Source of the DNA: Musa acuminata AAA Group
Taxonomy: Eukaryota > Streptophyta > Magnoliopsida > Zingiberales > Musaceae
Assembly (NCBI RefSeq): GCF_036884655.1
Contig: NC_088335.1
Span: 38,996,001 to 39,060,000, forward strand
Direction: 5' to 3'
DNA: 64,000 bases
How positions within the stretch are numbered: position 1 is the stretch's first letter; each line of letters begins with the position of its first letter. Under the pieces are notes generated by a model. It was not told where the DNA came from, made no database searches, and saw nothing but the letters and a program-made list of their open reading frames with translations. The translations under genes were made by a program, and so were the position numbers. Of this stretch, positions 23,359 through 35,815 are shown piece by piece.

Positions 23359-25130
23359 AGGATTATATATTTCCTCTTCAAACATTCTAATATATTCATC
23401 AAAATGAAGGAAAGAAATAAGGCTATTTTAGGGAAAAAATATAGTGAAGGTGAGTTACCTCGTAAAATCTAATAAAGTTTTTACAGTAACACATTCAATA
23501 TCTCGAATGATATTTCAAACCCTCAATATTTGATAACTATAAGATAATATAATAATAAAATATAAATAAACACATCAAGTATATATCATCGAACATTAAG
23601 CATTATGAGCATGCAATAATCTCAACCATATGTTATCTTATATGCTTATAACCATAGTGATATGTCTAAAATCTGCAGGTAAAATCATAGTGATTTATAT
23701 TTAAAATATGATGTATATCTAAAATGAGCTAATTACATATTATCCCCAATAATTAGTTATCTTTAACATTTTAATCCCTACACTTTAAACAGTTATATTA
23801 AGATTCCTATACTTTCGAAAGTAAAACATTAAGATTTTTATACAAGATTAAAAAGATAATTTCAATAGATTAAAAATCAAAAGAGAGGAGTTTTGTTAAA
23901 GCAACAGAGTTAAATGTTTCACTTTCGTAACTATAGATATCTTAATATAATTTTTAAAAATATAAGGATCGAGATATTAAATGTTACTAATTACAAGAGA
24001 TAATATATAATTAGCCCACCTAAAACTACGATGGTATATGCTTACATGACAAATATTTTCACAAACAATAATACTTTCATAACAAATTTATTATGTCTTT
24101 ATTATTAATTAGGAGTACTTGAAGAATTTTAAGAATATAAAAATATACTAATAATGTATATGAGGTCCTATCTAGCATCACATAGAAATAATACAAAGCT
24201 AAGCTGTCTTTGTAACCTAAATAGAGGTAAAAGGATGATATATTTATTCATCGATGGTCCAAACAACACTAACACGACATAATCTCAATTCTATTTTAGC
24301 CTCGTATTGCCAAATATAATTAAGAAGCAACTAGAACTGATCCTTTTTATGATTTTATTTCTTCTTCTCTTTATTTTTAGATAAATCAACCTAAAATTAT
24401 CCATATTATAGTTGTAGTTAATCATTGACATGTTTCAATTCACGCTTGGTTAGAGATTACTCAAGGAGACTTTTGGAATTGATCAATGTCTCCGAAGCAC
24501 ATTCCTTGACTTTCATTGGTCCACCCATCAATCTCCACCATGAATGGGACAAATGGAAGGCCTACAATTACTATTCACTGATGGCATCAAACACATGAAT
24601 GCTGGCCAATCGTATACGATGAGGGTGACAAACAATGAGAACGGTTTGGATTGATGCACAATTGGGCTTATGATTTCTTTTCTTTTATTTTCCTTGTCAG
24701 TAGAAAATATCAATGATAATGAGCATAATAGTGACAAAGTGTGGCCCAAAATATAGGTATAATTCTTACGACTTATATATCACTGCTTATGTTAAGATTT
24801 AGAGATAAACACTTTAAGTCAAACTAGTTAACACAAATGGGATTATTAAGTTATATGTTAAATCTAATATGGATTACTTGATTCTTTAAGGGGCTATTCT
24901 TAGGTTCTTTTTCAATCTTCATTTCATAAATGAATGTTTATCTATCATTTCCTCTATTCATGTATGGATTCGTTTATCTCTTTCCTTATCAACGAATAAA
25001 TCAAACTCTGATTGGACCTATTATTCAACTCATTTGGCTATGACTCACATCTCACTGAGGTTTAACAAGTTAACAGTGCATTACTTGCCTCACCAGTGAC
25101 GTAAACCACAGCAATCAATGTGTCTTCTTT

Positions 25131-25163
25131 CTATTCTATTCTATTCTATTCTATTCTATTCAT
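25131..25163. repeat. (TCTAT)n pentanucleotide microsatellite
   Basis: Six or more perfect TCTAT units; an (AT)n run follows at 25320-25341. Confidence 0.9.
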
Positions 25164-25671
25164 TCACTCACATCAATGGTGACTGCAACCTCCCTATCAT
25201 AAATAATTAATTGGTATTCACTGTCACTATGCTAACTAATTGCAGCGTTATTTTTTTTTTTTTCCATGGTAAATAATATTGCATGCATTCTTCATATGTG
25301 TTTGTGTATCTATCAGAAACATATATATATATATATATATAGTCTCTCAGTTTGATCATAAAAAATGGATTACTATTGGACCAAAGGAATGGAAGGCGAA
25401 TACATTTATGATAATTTATAAATAAAAGCCTCTAGTAATGAAGTTACAGTACTTTTACATTTGATTTTTATTAAGATTATTTTTAGACCTTAACTAAGGT
25501 ACCCTTAATGAAATTACAAAACCACATTGATTATCTTCGACTAGGTTTGGCTTAATTTTTTAGGATTGAATTAATTTTTTTTAGATGAGCCAAACCACAC
25601 CATTCAACTAAGTTCTGACTATTCAATTTGATTTAAGTCCATTCTAAATTATCTTTTAATTTTTTGAAATT

Positions 25672-26036
25672 ATCCCCACCTCCCACCACTGTTGTCTCCT
25701 CCCCCTCTCTGTTGACTTCATCCTCTTCTTCCTTCTCAATCTCCTCTCACTCCACCTGTCTTCTCCTCCTCTCCTCCCACTCTATTACCACATCCTCCTT
25801 CTTCCTGTCTCCCTTAACTTGCTCCTCTGCCTTCTTCCACTCCTCCTCCCCCTCTTCCTCATCCACCTTCCTCACCTCTCCTCCTCATCCTCTTCGCACT
25901 TCACTTTTGCCTCTTCCTCCTTCATTGCCTCCTCCCCCTCCCCCGTGCCTTCTCCTACTTCTCCTCTCTTATTCCCTCCTCCTCTCCCTTATCCACCTCC
26001 CTCACTCCTCTTCTTCCTTTGCCGCCTCCTTAGATT
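25672..26036. repeat. Polypyrimidine tract of about 365 bp
   Basis: The plus strand is almost entirely C and T, made of CTCC, TTCC and CCTC words with few purines. Pro/Ser/Leu-rich frames across it are low-complexity artefacts. Confidence 0.85.
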
Positions 26037-26049
26037 TCATCTATAAAAA

Positions 26050-26400
26050 TTGTTATATTTGAGTTATACTTATTCATAAAATATATTAAAAATATATTAT
26101 TTTTATATAAAATTATTTTAAATTTATCATAAAATAAAAAACTTGAGTTATCCTAAAAATGTATTAATTTTTATATAAAATTATCATAAATTATCTAGAA
26201 AAATCATTAGGTTCAAATTATACCCAAGTTATACACGGGTTATATTTAAGCGATACTCATTCAAATAACATATTAAAAAAAAATTAATATCTATATAAAA
26301 TTATTTTAAATTTATCATAAAACTAAAAAACTTGAATTATTCTAAAATAAATATTAATTTTATATAAAATTATCCTAAATTCATCATAAAATTGATCATA
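26050..26400. repeat. Two tandem copies of a 187-bp AT-rich unit
   Basis: TATATTTGAGTTATACT at 26054 and TATATTTAAGCGATACT at 26241 each begin a unit that continues with TATATAAAATTATTTTAAAT, a CTTGA(G/A)TTAT block and another TATATAAAATTAT. Divergence is moderate. Confidence 0.7.
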
Positions 26401-29114
26401 AATTCTTATATTTTTTATTTTCTATTTTCTATATTGACTTAGTTACACTTGAAATAAGTTAAATTTGATTATCTAATTTTATTTTAATATTAATTAAATT
26501 TCTATTATATATATATATATATATATATTTTTAAAGATAATTAATTATAAAAACTTTAATATTTTTATTTTTATAATAAATTTATAATAAAAAAATAATA
26601 TACTTTAATAAGATATGTGAATGAGTATAACTTGATTATAACCTAAGTATTATTTAAATTAAATTCAACTTGATCCTAATTGAATCGGCCCATGGATCAA
26701 TCAGGCTTGAAACAGTCCGATTCAAGAGGATTATTAAGATTTTTAAAAAGAGAAATATTCCTCCGTAAAAATATCATATGATAAAAAATTATTACTAACA
26801 GTTTTTTCGGTAAATATTAGGATAATTTATCTTAGCATTTTTACGATCCACATGTTTCTGCATAGATCTCTTTCAAGGCGGTCCATGCTATCCTGTCACA
26901 GGTCAACTCAAACTTCACCATCACTCGCACGGCCTTCTGACATCATTTGCTCACACATCATGCCTTCAATCTGACCTATTCAATCCATCCATCCCATGCC
27001 ATCATGAATGCCCATCAGACTTCACGAAACTGTAGGTGAATTTACCCTGCAAGCAACACCGAGGCCACCAGTACATGATAGAGTATGGAACTGTGCACTG
27101 AAACATAGTGACATTTGCTGGTCCAGTCTCTCAGCATTCACAATGTTCTCAGTTTTTTTTTTTGGTTTGCTGCAAACCCTAGAAGAACAAGAAAGAAAGA
27201 AGATGGATGGGTTCGACAAGCTCATGTGATTGCTCTTTTAGATGTGGGGGCATCATGCCTTGGTTGTGGGCAACAACCTAGTACCCGGAAATATTTTCCT
27301 ACTACACCTTTTAAGAACCTGGTACCAGTGAAACCAGTGATGGTGGCATGGTCTGTGTCAGCAGTACAGCAGTGAGACCCTTGGTGGGTGTTGTCACCTG
27401 AGGATGCTCCACAGGCCTTGACTGTGCCCCTCACTTTTGTGTGGATTGGTTTGAATGCTGTGAACAAGTCGAGATGCTGTGAACGCTGATAAGAAGGGGA
27501 AGGAAGAGAATCTATCGAGTTGCCAGTGTGGGAGCCGCGTGCATCATCTTTTGTCATGGTCTCCTTGTTGTTTCCACTGTATTTGGTCCCTTGTTTTGAT
27601 GGAATCCATCTTCGGAGAAGATAGCCACTGTATCATCAAAGCTCTCTCTCTCTCTCTCTACTGTGTATGCAACGTATGGAGACATAATATGATATGATAT
27701 GAAATAAATATATAGCCAATCATAGCTGTTTCTGAAATATATGTATGATTTGTTCTGCTGATATTGACAGCATAAAATTTGTTTATTCTCTATCATTCGT
27801 GTTACACGAATCCATGTTGGTTATACGATCGTCTTCCTATCTATTCTGTTACAAAAATGTGTTTTGATGGAGCTTTCTCGGGTTCATCATAAAAACAAAA
27901 ATATTTCTGAAGAGCATATATCACCAAGTCTGTCTATTCACAAAAAATAAAAATAAAAAAAATCCAAATTGATTTATGGCAATCAATATATGACTATCCT
28001 TGGAAATTTCATAGCACAGAACCAAGTTCCGTAAAATCATCATTAAAAAAAATCAATCAAGTAGTACTGTCCGAACGATTAAAACCACATGCAGGAGGTA
28101 ATAACGAATCAAAATCACCAAAATCTTATACTACATTTGATTTAGACATTGTTTACAAGACCTTCAAATACCTTTCAGCCCTGCATTCAAATAGATGTGG
28201 CAAAACACACAATTCTGGAGCACAAATCTCGAAGCATTCTGCTGTGGATCATTAAAATCCAGGAATCTAGTTGGAACTCGTGCCCAGAAGAACACACACG
28301 ATATTGAGGTTGGCCACTGATCATCCATGTGAGATCTTCAATTTACCCGGGTGGATGGTGAACTGAGACTGCATAATTCCACATCTGTTGTCCTCCGAGA
28401 AACTTGGTGAGAAGGTTCTGTAACTTCCCAGAAGCACTCTGCAATCCCAGCTCCAGCACCCTAGTGAACTAATACCGGCAATGCAGGTCCCTAGCTCTGA
28501 TGTCCGACAGTCTTTCTGGAGCCTACATCAACTTCATTGCGTGGAGAAATTTTGATCAATGAGATAGATACAAGTTAATCCATTACCAAAGTTGACCTGT
28601 TCATGAACTGTACGACTGCTGTCACAATACAAGGAAGCTTACATGATTCATTAACCGTCAGGTACAGATGATGAGGCTCCACATAACTGATTGATAGTAA
28701 TTCTAACATCTCAGAGAAATGAGCTTAACGCCCAATATACAGTTCTATTTGCTGGTAACCAACGGGAACTTCGTAATTATTCGATGCCAATGATCTATGG
28801 AACAGAACAAAAATATTGATGCTGCAAACCGTAATGCTAGAATATGATCAAACAAGACATGAGTCACAAGATCCTGATTATTTGGAGCGATGCCATTGTC
28901 AGTGTGATATCTTTGAATCCACTAGAAAAAAACAAACCAATTCTACATTTAATCATTCTGAGGATTACAGGGACGAAAGAAATATACAGAATCTATTTTG
29001 AAAGATGATGTAATCTCCGATATAATAATACTAGTTCCTCTTTGACTATTGCTCTGAGAAAACAGAAGCTCTCCAAAAGAACATTGCTGTAACTTCCAAC
29101 ACTCACAAAGCTAC
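26401..29114. other. Intergenic DNA, 3' flank of the kinase gene
   Basis: AT-rich to about 26850, then more balanced. 26880-27560 has mixed composition and overlapping short frames on both strands, none with a motif I recognise. A (CT)n run lies near 27642-27660. From 28130 the sequence is likely 3' UTR or flank of the minus-strand kinase gene. Confidence 0.5.
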
Positions 29115-32100
29115 TCAAAATATATTTACAAGCTTTGACCCACATCCCTGCCACACCGACTTCATGCCTTCCAAGATTTTAAGAGTTTTCCTCGGACCTT
29201 TCTTTTCTGCTGCTTCTGGGTTTCCTTGTTCTGAATCACAGTTTCTTAATGGGGGCTGTGGTTCTCCAGTTTCTGTACTTTTCACAATCTTATGCACCAT
29301 TTCCAAAACTTTGCTCATCTTCGGCCTAGAGTTTGGCTGCCGCAGTAGGCATTTATTCGCCACAGAAGCAAGCTTTATTGCAGATTTTAAAGAGTACTCA
29401 CCTGCCAGCCTTGGATCCATAATTATATGGAACTTCTTGGCATCAGATATACGTGGCTTCACCCATTCCAAGAGCTTCTGTTCCCCTTTTGGACGTTTTC
29501 TATCTATAGGTCGACGGCCTGTGATAAGTACATAGAGGAAAACTCCATAGCTCCATACATCACTCTTGGCAGTCAGGCGACCAGTTTGCATGTAGTCAGG
29601 TGCTGCATAACCCACAGTTCCTACAACCTGTTGAATTTTATGATGCTATTAAAGAAAAGCTTTGGATACAATTTATTTAGCTACAGAGGACCATGGAAAG
29701 TGTTTCTATTGATAGTTAATCAGGTTCTTATTCCATTTATTTATTAGTAGCAGTTGTGCAGTTGACAAAATATTTCTCCGACATTCAGAATCCTGCTTCT
29801 AGCATATCTTAGTCTTCAAAGAACTTTGTGATATTTCAACAATTGTGAAGCAAATGAAAACATGATCGTATATAAAAATGTGGTTTTACCAACCTCCCTA
29901 ACCATGGGTAAGGCAGGTGATTGGAGAGGCAGCATGGGCCTGTTAGTGGATCCAACAGTGAGGTTATGCACAGTCTCCTTGCCCTCAGATCACCTGCCTT
30001 GCCTGCAGATAAGGCAGGGAAACAGGTCCAAAGAGTGGTGCCCAATCATATTATGATGAACTTTCATCTATGTTTCTGTTTTCTACTAATATTAGATAGT
30101 CACTTATCCAACAATTTAAGCTTATCTAGTATGCAAGCAACACTGTCTTCCTATCCAACTTGCCCTATTTATAAGGATAAAAAACGATGAATTTCTGCAT
30201 ACAAGAATACAATAGTTTTGGATTCCTTACTATTTAAGTTAGGCCATTAGATAGGTTACTGTTTTCCATGAAGCTGAAAAGTCTGCTGTACTCGGTCATG
30301 CATCACCACTGGCAAAGGCACAGATGGTCATAACAAAGTCAACAGTCACCCCAAGATTCACAAATCAGCTGAGCTCTAAAGTCACAGCTAGTATATCCAC
30401 TTATTTCATAATAGTAGGTTCACCTAGAAGAGGTACAGCATGAAATCCTTATTCCGAGGAAAATACAGCAGAAAAGAGAAGGAAGAGTGGGCATTAAGTC
30501 TTCAGGGCTGCAAGTGAAAGAAAAGACCAGGCTTTGGCCTTTTCTTATATTTCTTTTTTCTATCTCTATTCTTTTTTTCTCCATTTTTGTACTACCACAT
30601 CAAATAACATTAAGAACAAACATTAACAATGATGCACTTTCATAAAAATCACCTATTCCATTATATATTTATGTTGAATCATCTATTAATTGTCTTCATA
30701 ACACAAGCATATATTTGTGATAGAACTATTAGACCCATTCAGAAAACTAAAGAAAGAAATAGGAGAGGTGAAATCTAGAAACAGAGAGCATGGAAAATTT
30801 TGGTGCATATGATGTGACAGAGTAAGCTGAACCCAGTGGTCAAGATGATCCATATAGGCACACAAGTTTAAGTTCTGTGATCAATGATTAAAACAGCATT
30901 TGAGCAAAAATAAAAAAAAGATATGGGATCAATGAGATGATGAGGTGCATACATTTCAAGAATAATGACCAAGATAATTGCGTCATTTTTGGCATTCATT
31001 ATTTGGTGCTTTTGAAACCAACATAGAAGATGTTCTGAATCATGAAAATGAAGAAATATAGAATGATGCTGTTTTGTTATTTCTTTCCAGAATCCCAACT
31101 CTACTGCAGCCAACTAAGTATGGCCCCAAGTGCCACTAGCAGAATCTCTTGCTGTTCAATTAATAAGGAAAAAAATCAGGTAAATAAATTTATGACATGA
31201 AAATCTAAATATCATCTTTTACTTATTATAAAGTGTAACTTTGATAAAACAGGGAAAAGAAAACAAGGTCCTCGATTGAAGTGTTTTGCTTCTTGATTGA
31301 TTACCATTTTTGTCATCAGATGACACTCCTTTACCCAAAGTGTTTTGTTTCTTGATTGACTAGATGACAGGAGAGTGTTGGGACTCATTCCATCTTTGGC
31401 TAAATCACCTCTTGATCTTAGATTTACCAAACAATCATTAAGAACGTTATTTTTTTTTTTATACTGTGCCGGTTAGAAAAAGCATGCACATAGTGTGTTA
31501 GAAATTGGAAGAGGAAAAACCTCAATATTCCTCATCTCCAATTAATTCTAGCACGACACTTATTATTATTTTATTCCCATTTAACTTGATTAAAACATTT
31601 AGTCATTATAAGCATTGCTTATGTTTAATCAAGACAAAAGGGAATTAAACAAATAATATGTGTCATGCTAATATTAGTTGGAGAGAATAAAATTTGAGGC
31701 TTTTCCTAGTCCAATCTCTAACATGGTGCATCAGGCCTGTCAAAACATCACATCCTTAAGTGAACTTTCTAAGAATATAATATATAACCATGTACACAAT
31801 TTGTAGCAAGGAACTTTGTAGAAACTTCAAGTAAAATGTAATTACTGAAAAGATCACGATGAGAAGAAAATAACTACAAAGATATTTGTGCTACTGCAAT
31901 CATGAAGGCGCTAGCTTGCCATGAGCCTGGTTAACTTTTCCTTGAATCCGTCACAGATATCTATATGACAAAGATAGGAGATTCACAGATACTATCCAAA
32001 ATATTCATGAATATCTTTACCAGTAAAGGTTGCAATACTACAAGGATATAAATATAACAAGGAATTGCAATGAAGCTAATGGGATCCATTGGATTTTTGA

Positions 32101-35100
32101 CATCACTTACCGCTGTGGAAACATGACTTATTCCTTCTGTTGGTCCTTGTCTAGCAAAGCCAAAGTCAGACAGTTTTGCATTCCAGTCTTTATCCAAAAG
32201 AATATTGGAGGTTTTAAAATCACGGAATATAATCTGCCAAATAGCATAAAATCAGCACTTTTATCTGATGGAACAAGTGAGATTAAGCTTCTCTTAGAAA
32301 TATCTGCCAAAAGAAATCTTTTAAATCAAGCTTAAGTTTCACATTTTCTGGAGCACAAGATCAACAAACCCGGGTGTCAAAGTTAGTTTATTTAATTTAA
32401 ATCAAGTAAAAAATTTTCTAGTAGTCTGCAACTTGGAAGAACCAAGACCTGAACTATCGAGGATGGGCTCCGATCCACTTAATGAAATAGATTATGTTCA
32501 TAAATAAATACTGCTCATGCAAGCATGATTAGGATAGTCAAGTTGTGTCTGAATTTGTGGTCACCAGACTCAATAGTAGATCTAAATACTGATACTAGAC
32601 TTTCTACTGCCACCACCATAATTTGACCAAAAAATCTGGCAACACAAAGTGACAGTGGATTTTTTTTGAGAAACCATAATCGAGCTCTCTCCGCTCTTCT
32701 AAAACACAATCAAGTACAACTTACAAACAAAATAGAACTCACATGACACATGCATCCCAAAACAGGAAACCAAATTCAAAAGCTCTAAAAGTCAAAATTA
32801 AGAGGAAAAAGAGTTATTATATTCCATTGGGTCCTTGACAATAATTAAAACATAGTAGCATGAAAATAATAATAAAAAGGCAAAATAGAAATATGTCTAA
32901 TATTTGTGCATTTTTGGTCCAATTTCTACAATTATTTTTGTTAATCTAGAGTAGAGCAAACAACAATTTCATCAATGAGGTAGTGGTCCCAACGAAGGAA
33001 ATCTGGAATTAAACATCATATACAAGCTATTCAGACTTGATAATACCAAACAACACAAACTTAATATTAAAGCAGAAGAGCAAAAGGTGTCTTAACTTCT
33101 ATTTTTCTCTCAAGTCACATTTGTAGAAGCATCAGAACAAAGATATTGACTTTCTAGTCATAGATTAAGCAATGTTCAACATGTTTTCAGAATCAATTGC
33201 ACTTTGACTTCAAGATCTAAAATTTATTTATGTAATTTAACCTCGATAAGTTTAGCAATTCCAAAGTTTTCTCATCAACAGGAAGTTTTAAAAAGAAAGC
33301 ACGAAAGTACAGCATAAATCTAATAAAATGCATCACCTGATAGAAATTAGTACGACAAATAAATGGTACAGTTGAATCACTAACAGAATCTACAGGTTCA
33401 AGAATTTACACACATATAATAATTATTAAGATGCACAACTTATGAACATTAACATGTCAAGCATATAATAAGAACTGATACATAAGTTGATCTGAAACCT
33501 GGAAATCCATTTCTTCATGCAAGTATGCCAATCCACGAGCAGAATCAAGAGCTACCCTTAGTCTCATGGACCAAGAAAGTGTTCTCTTACATTGAGGAGA
33601 CAGATAGTCCTCTACACTTCCATTTGGCAAATATTCATATATCAGAAGCCGTTGTAATCCCCTCTCATCATCGTCAGCACAATAGCCTATCAATTTGACA
33701 AGATTTGGATGCTCAACCACCCCAAGAACATTAACTTCTGTCAACCATTCTTTATGTCCCTACGGATAATAGCATAATGAGGATTCCTCCCAGTTTATGG
33801 CATAAATATAAACTTATAGCAGTACAGAATCAATAAAAAAATAAACTAGAAAATCACATACAAACAAACATGTAATAGATTTTCTATCATGACTAACATA
33901 GGCAGTCTACACTGAAGTATATAAGGATAATAAGGCCTCTGGGCATGCTTAAAGATTTAAAAAAAAAACTAACTCATGTTCACTAGTTGGAAACATCTAA
34001 TATTTGAATCCATCCATGCATGCATAAAAAGTGATGAAGTCAGAATTGTTAAAATACAAACGCAGAAACATGAACAAGAGAAAAGAAAAAGAAAAAGTAA
34101 GCAGGTGCTCTACAGCAGCTCAGCAACGAAGATCTGTTTGCCAAAAACATGGATGGGGGAGTTGTCACTCGTGTATAACAAAATAGAATTCACATACTTG
34201 AACATAAGGATAAGGGTCACATTAAGATCATCCACATCTTCAGGCATGTAACATATATACTTATATTATTATTGTATATCTATGATGATAATGCCACATA
34301 AAACATCTAATCTGTCACTTTTCGGATAGATAGTCCAGGTAACCATTATCATATATGAGACAACATGAGGTAGAATGGCAGTGGCCACGAAAAGAAATTA
34401 TCAATGATTGAACATGCCTATCCATGGTGTTGAAGGGTTGCTATGAGGAACCAAGGACTGACTTGCTTGCCAAGCATGGGGCTGCAATACAGCATGGTGA
34501 CATGAACCACAGTCCATGCCATTTTCTGTGAGATGGTTATGACATTACATGCATAACATGTGCCAAGAAAATTTTTCCAATATGAGAATGCCATCCATAT
34601 GGTCCAATGCTTGTAGGAAGTAAATACTGTAAATTCTAGTAAGCAAGCTTCTAGATGATATCCATCCATTGGTGAGTACAAGATCACCAGTCATAGGGAG
34701 ACCAGGAATAAGATGGTCTATGCAAGTGTACTTTATTGATATGAAGGCTAGCTTTATAATCTGGAACTGAGGTGCCTAAGTGCTTGCTGCTAGCAAAGAT
34801 CCAATAACTGAAACTTTAGAAGGAAAGGATTAGAAAGAAATGAAATTTCAGTTTATGAGGTAAAATGTTCAGCACATTGTACCCTGGTCATACGTAACAA
34901 TGAGATCATGCTTCAATTTGTAGATGTATTAACGTCTAACAAGCCTTGGTACAATGGTAAGGTTGCTCCTTTGTGTCCTAGGATACTAGAGTTCATATCA
35001 CGAAAATAGTCTCTTAAAATATGTAAAAATATGTTGCATTCATTGACCCTCCCTAGACCCTGCATTAGTAGGAGCCTCGTGCACTAGATATACTTTTTCT

Positions 35101-35808
35101 TATTAACATCTGACAAGCATCTTACTCTAGGATGTAAAATAACTTCGAAATTTTCTTGCATAGAAGCAAAAAACTCCTCCTTTAGTGCCAGGAAAAAAAT
35201 TGCTTTAGAAAGCCCAACAATCACAGTGATAGCCAAATCAATTTCTGATCATATTTGACAAAGAAAGGTAGAGATTTTAGGCCCTTAACTAAGAATGTTC
35301 ATATGTCCATCTGATGGAGTTATCTCATCAGTTTACTTTTCCAATCCAACAAAACAGTTGGTCAGTAAAACGAGGCTGAGTTGCACACAATAAGCCACAA
35401 AGCAAAGAATATATGAGAAACGAAACTTGCCTGCTGTCCCTTACGATTTAGTTTTTTTACCGCAATCTCAATATTTGCATTTGGATCTTCAAGGCTCTTA
35501 ATTGTTCCCTTGTAAACACATCCAAACCCACCTTCTCCAACCATTAGCGACCGGCTAAAGTTCCTTGTGGCAGTCCTCAGTTCTGAAAATGTGAAAACCC
35601 TGAGATTGCTTGTTATCTGGGAGAAGCTAGGGTACAGAGGCCTCTCCATGTAATCAGCGGCATCACTGGAAACATCCCTAGAGTTCAACTCAGACCCTGA
35701 TCTTCTCATGTCACGTTCAGTTGATGTTGTACTGTTAGACCTGATTGATGCAGAAAATCTTGATTGGAGCTCTGCCTTCGTCGCTCCATTTAGAAACAGG
35801 AAACACAT
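29115..35808 (-). CDS. Receptor-like cytoplasmic kinase, RLCK-VII / PCRK1-like
   Basis: Four coding exons on the minus strand: 35808-35431, 33759-33499, 32233-32111 and 29627-29115, joining in frame to 424 residues. The N-terminal 70 residues are Ser-rich and start MCFLFLNG, as in the PCRK1 group (PTI-compromised RLCK, in pattern-triggered immunity). The kinase domain has the Gly loop GEGGFGCV 91-98, AVKK with Lys118, TEVN Glu134, catalytic FRDFKTSN with Asp218, DFG 236-238 and GYAAPDY 260-266. HRD is FRD here, as in its relatives. The C-tail is basic and ends KLVNIF. Intron 1 begins GC rather than GT (CAG|GCAAGT); any GT alternative next to it creates a stop. A further non-coding 5' exon is likely (donor AAAG|GTATGAG at 36357, acceptor near 35816). 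Introns of 1.7, 1.3 and 2.5 kb hold a SINE and a fold-back element. The gene looks intact; the exact orthologue is uncertain. Confidence 0.93.
29907..30003 (+). other. Imperfect long hairpin in kinase intron 3
   Basis: GGTAAGGCAGGTGAT (29907-29921) pairs with ATCACCTGCCTTGCC (29989-30003), one G:T wobble only. Pairing continues imperfectly through GGAGAGGCAG / TTGCCCTC with one bulge, leaving a loop of about 46 nt. Its size and shape are miRNA-like, but I cannot assign it to a known family. Confidence 0.5.
31496..31723. mobile_element. 228-bp fold-back MITE in kinase intron 3
   Basis: The two halves are imperfect reverse complements for about 100 bp each. The left arm starts TGTTAGAAATTGGAAGAGG; the right arm, reverse-complemented, starts TGTTAGAGATTGGACTAGG. 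Both continue with (A/G)CCTCAA and end near TTGATTAAAAC around a short centre. It has no coding capacity and no convincing target duplication. Structure fits a miniature inverted-repeat element; superfamily unassigned. Confidence 0.75.
34945..35101 (+). mobile_element. tRNA-derived SINE (Au-SINE-like)
   Basis: A 157-bp insertion starts with CTTGGTACAATGGTAAGG (Pol III box A region). It has a box B-like GTTCATATCAC, a CATTGACCCTCCCTAGACCC block and GGAGCCTCGTGCACT, and ends in a TTTTTCTT tract. This order matches the plant Au-SINE family as I recall it. Near-perfect 17-bp flanking repeats (ATTAACGTCTAACAAGC at 34928 and ATTAACATCTGACAAGC at 35102, two mismatches) are the target duplication. 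It lies in coding intron 1 of the kinase, opposite to the gene. Confidence 0.88.
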
Positions 35809-35815
35809 AATTTCT

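Larger units (their letters stand above)
22026..25671. other. AT-rich intergenic DNA with microsatellites
   Basis: No gene recognised. Microsatellites are listed separately. The remaining sequence is AT-rich with no conserved frame. Confidence 0.5.

Noticed and set aside
23225..23407. Frame with poly-Asn and poly-His
   Set aside because: Direct translation of an (AAT)n(ATC)n microsatellite.
25664..26062. Ser/Pro/Leu-rich open frames
   Set aside because: They are read from a polypyrimidine tract; composition alone explains them.
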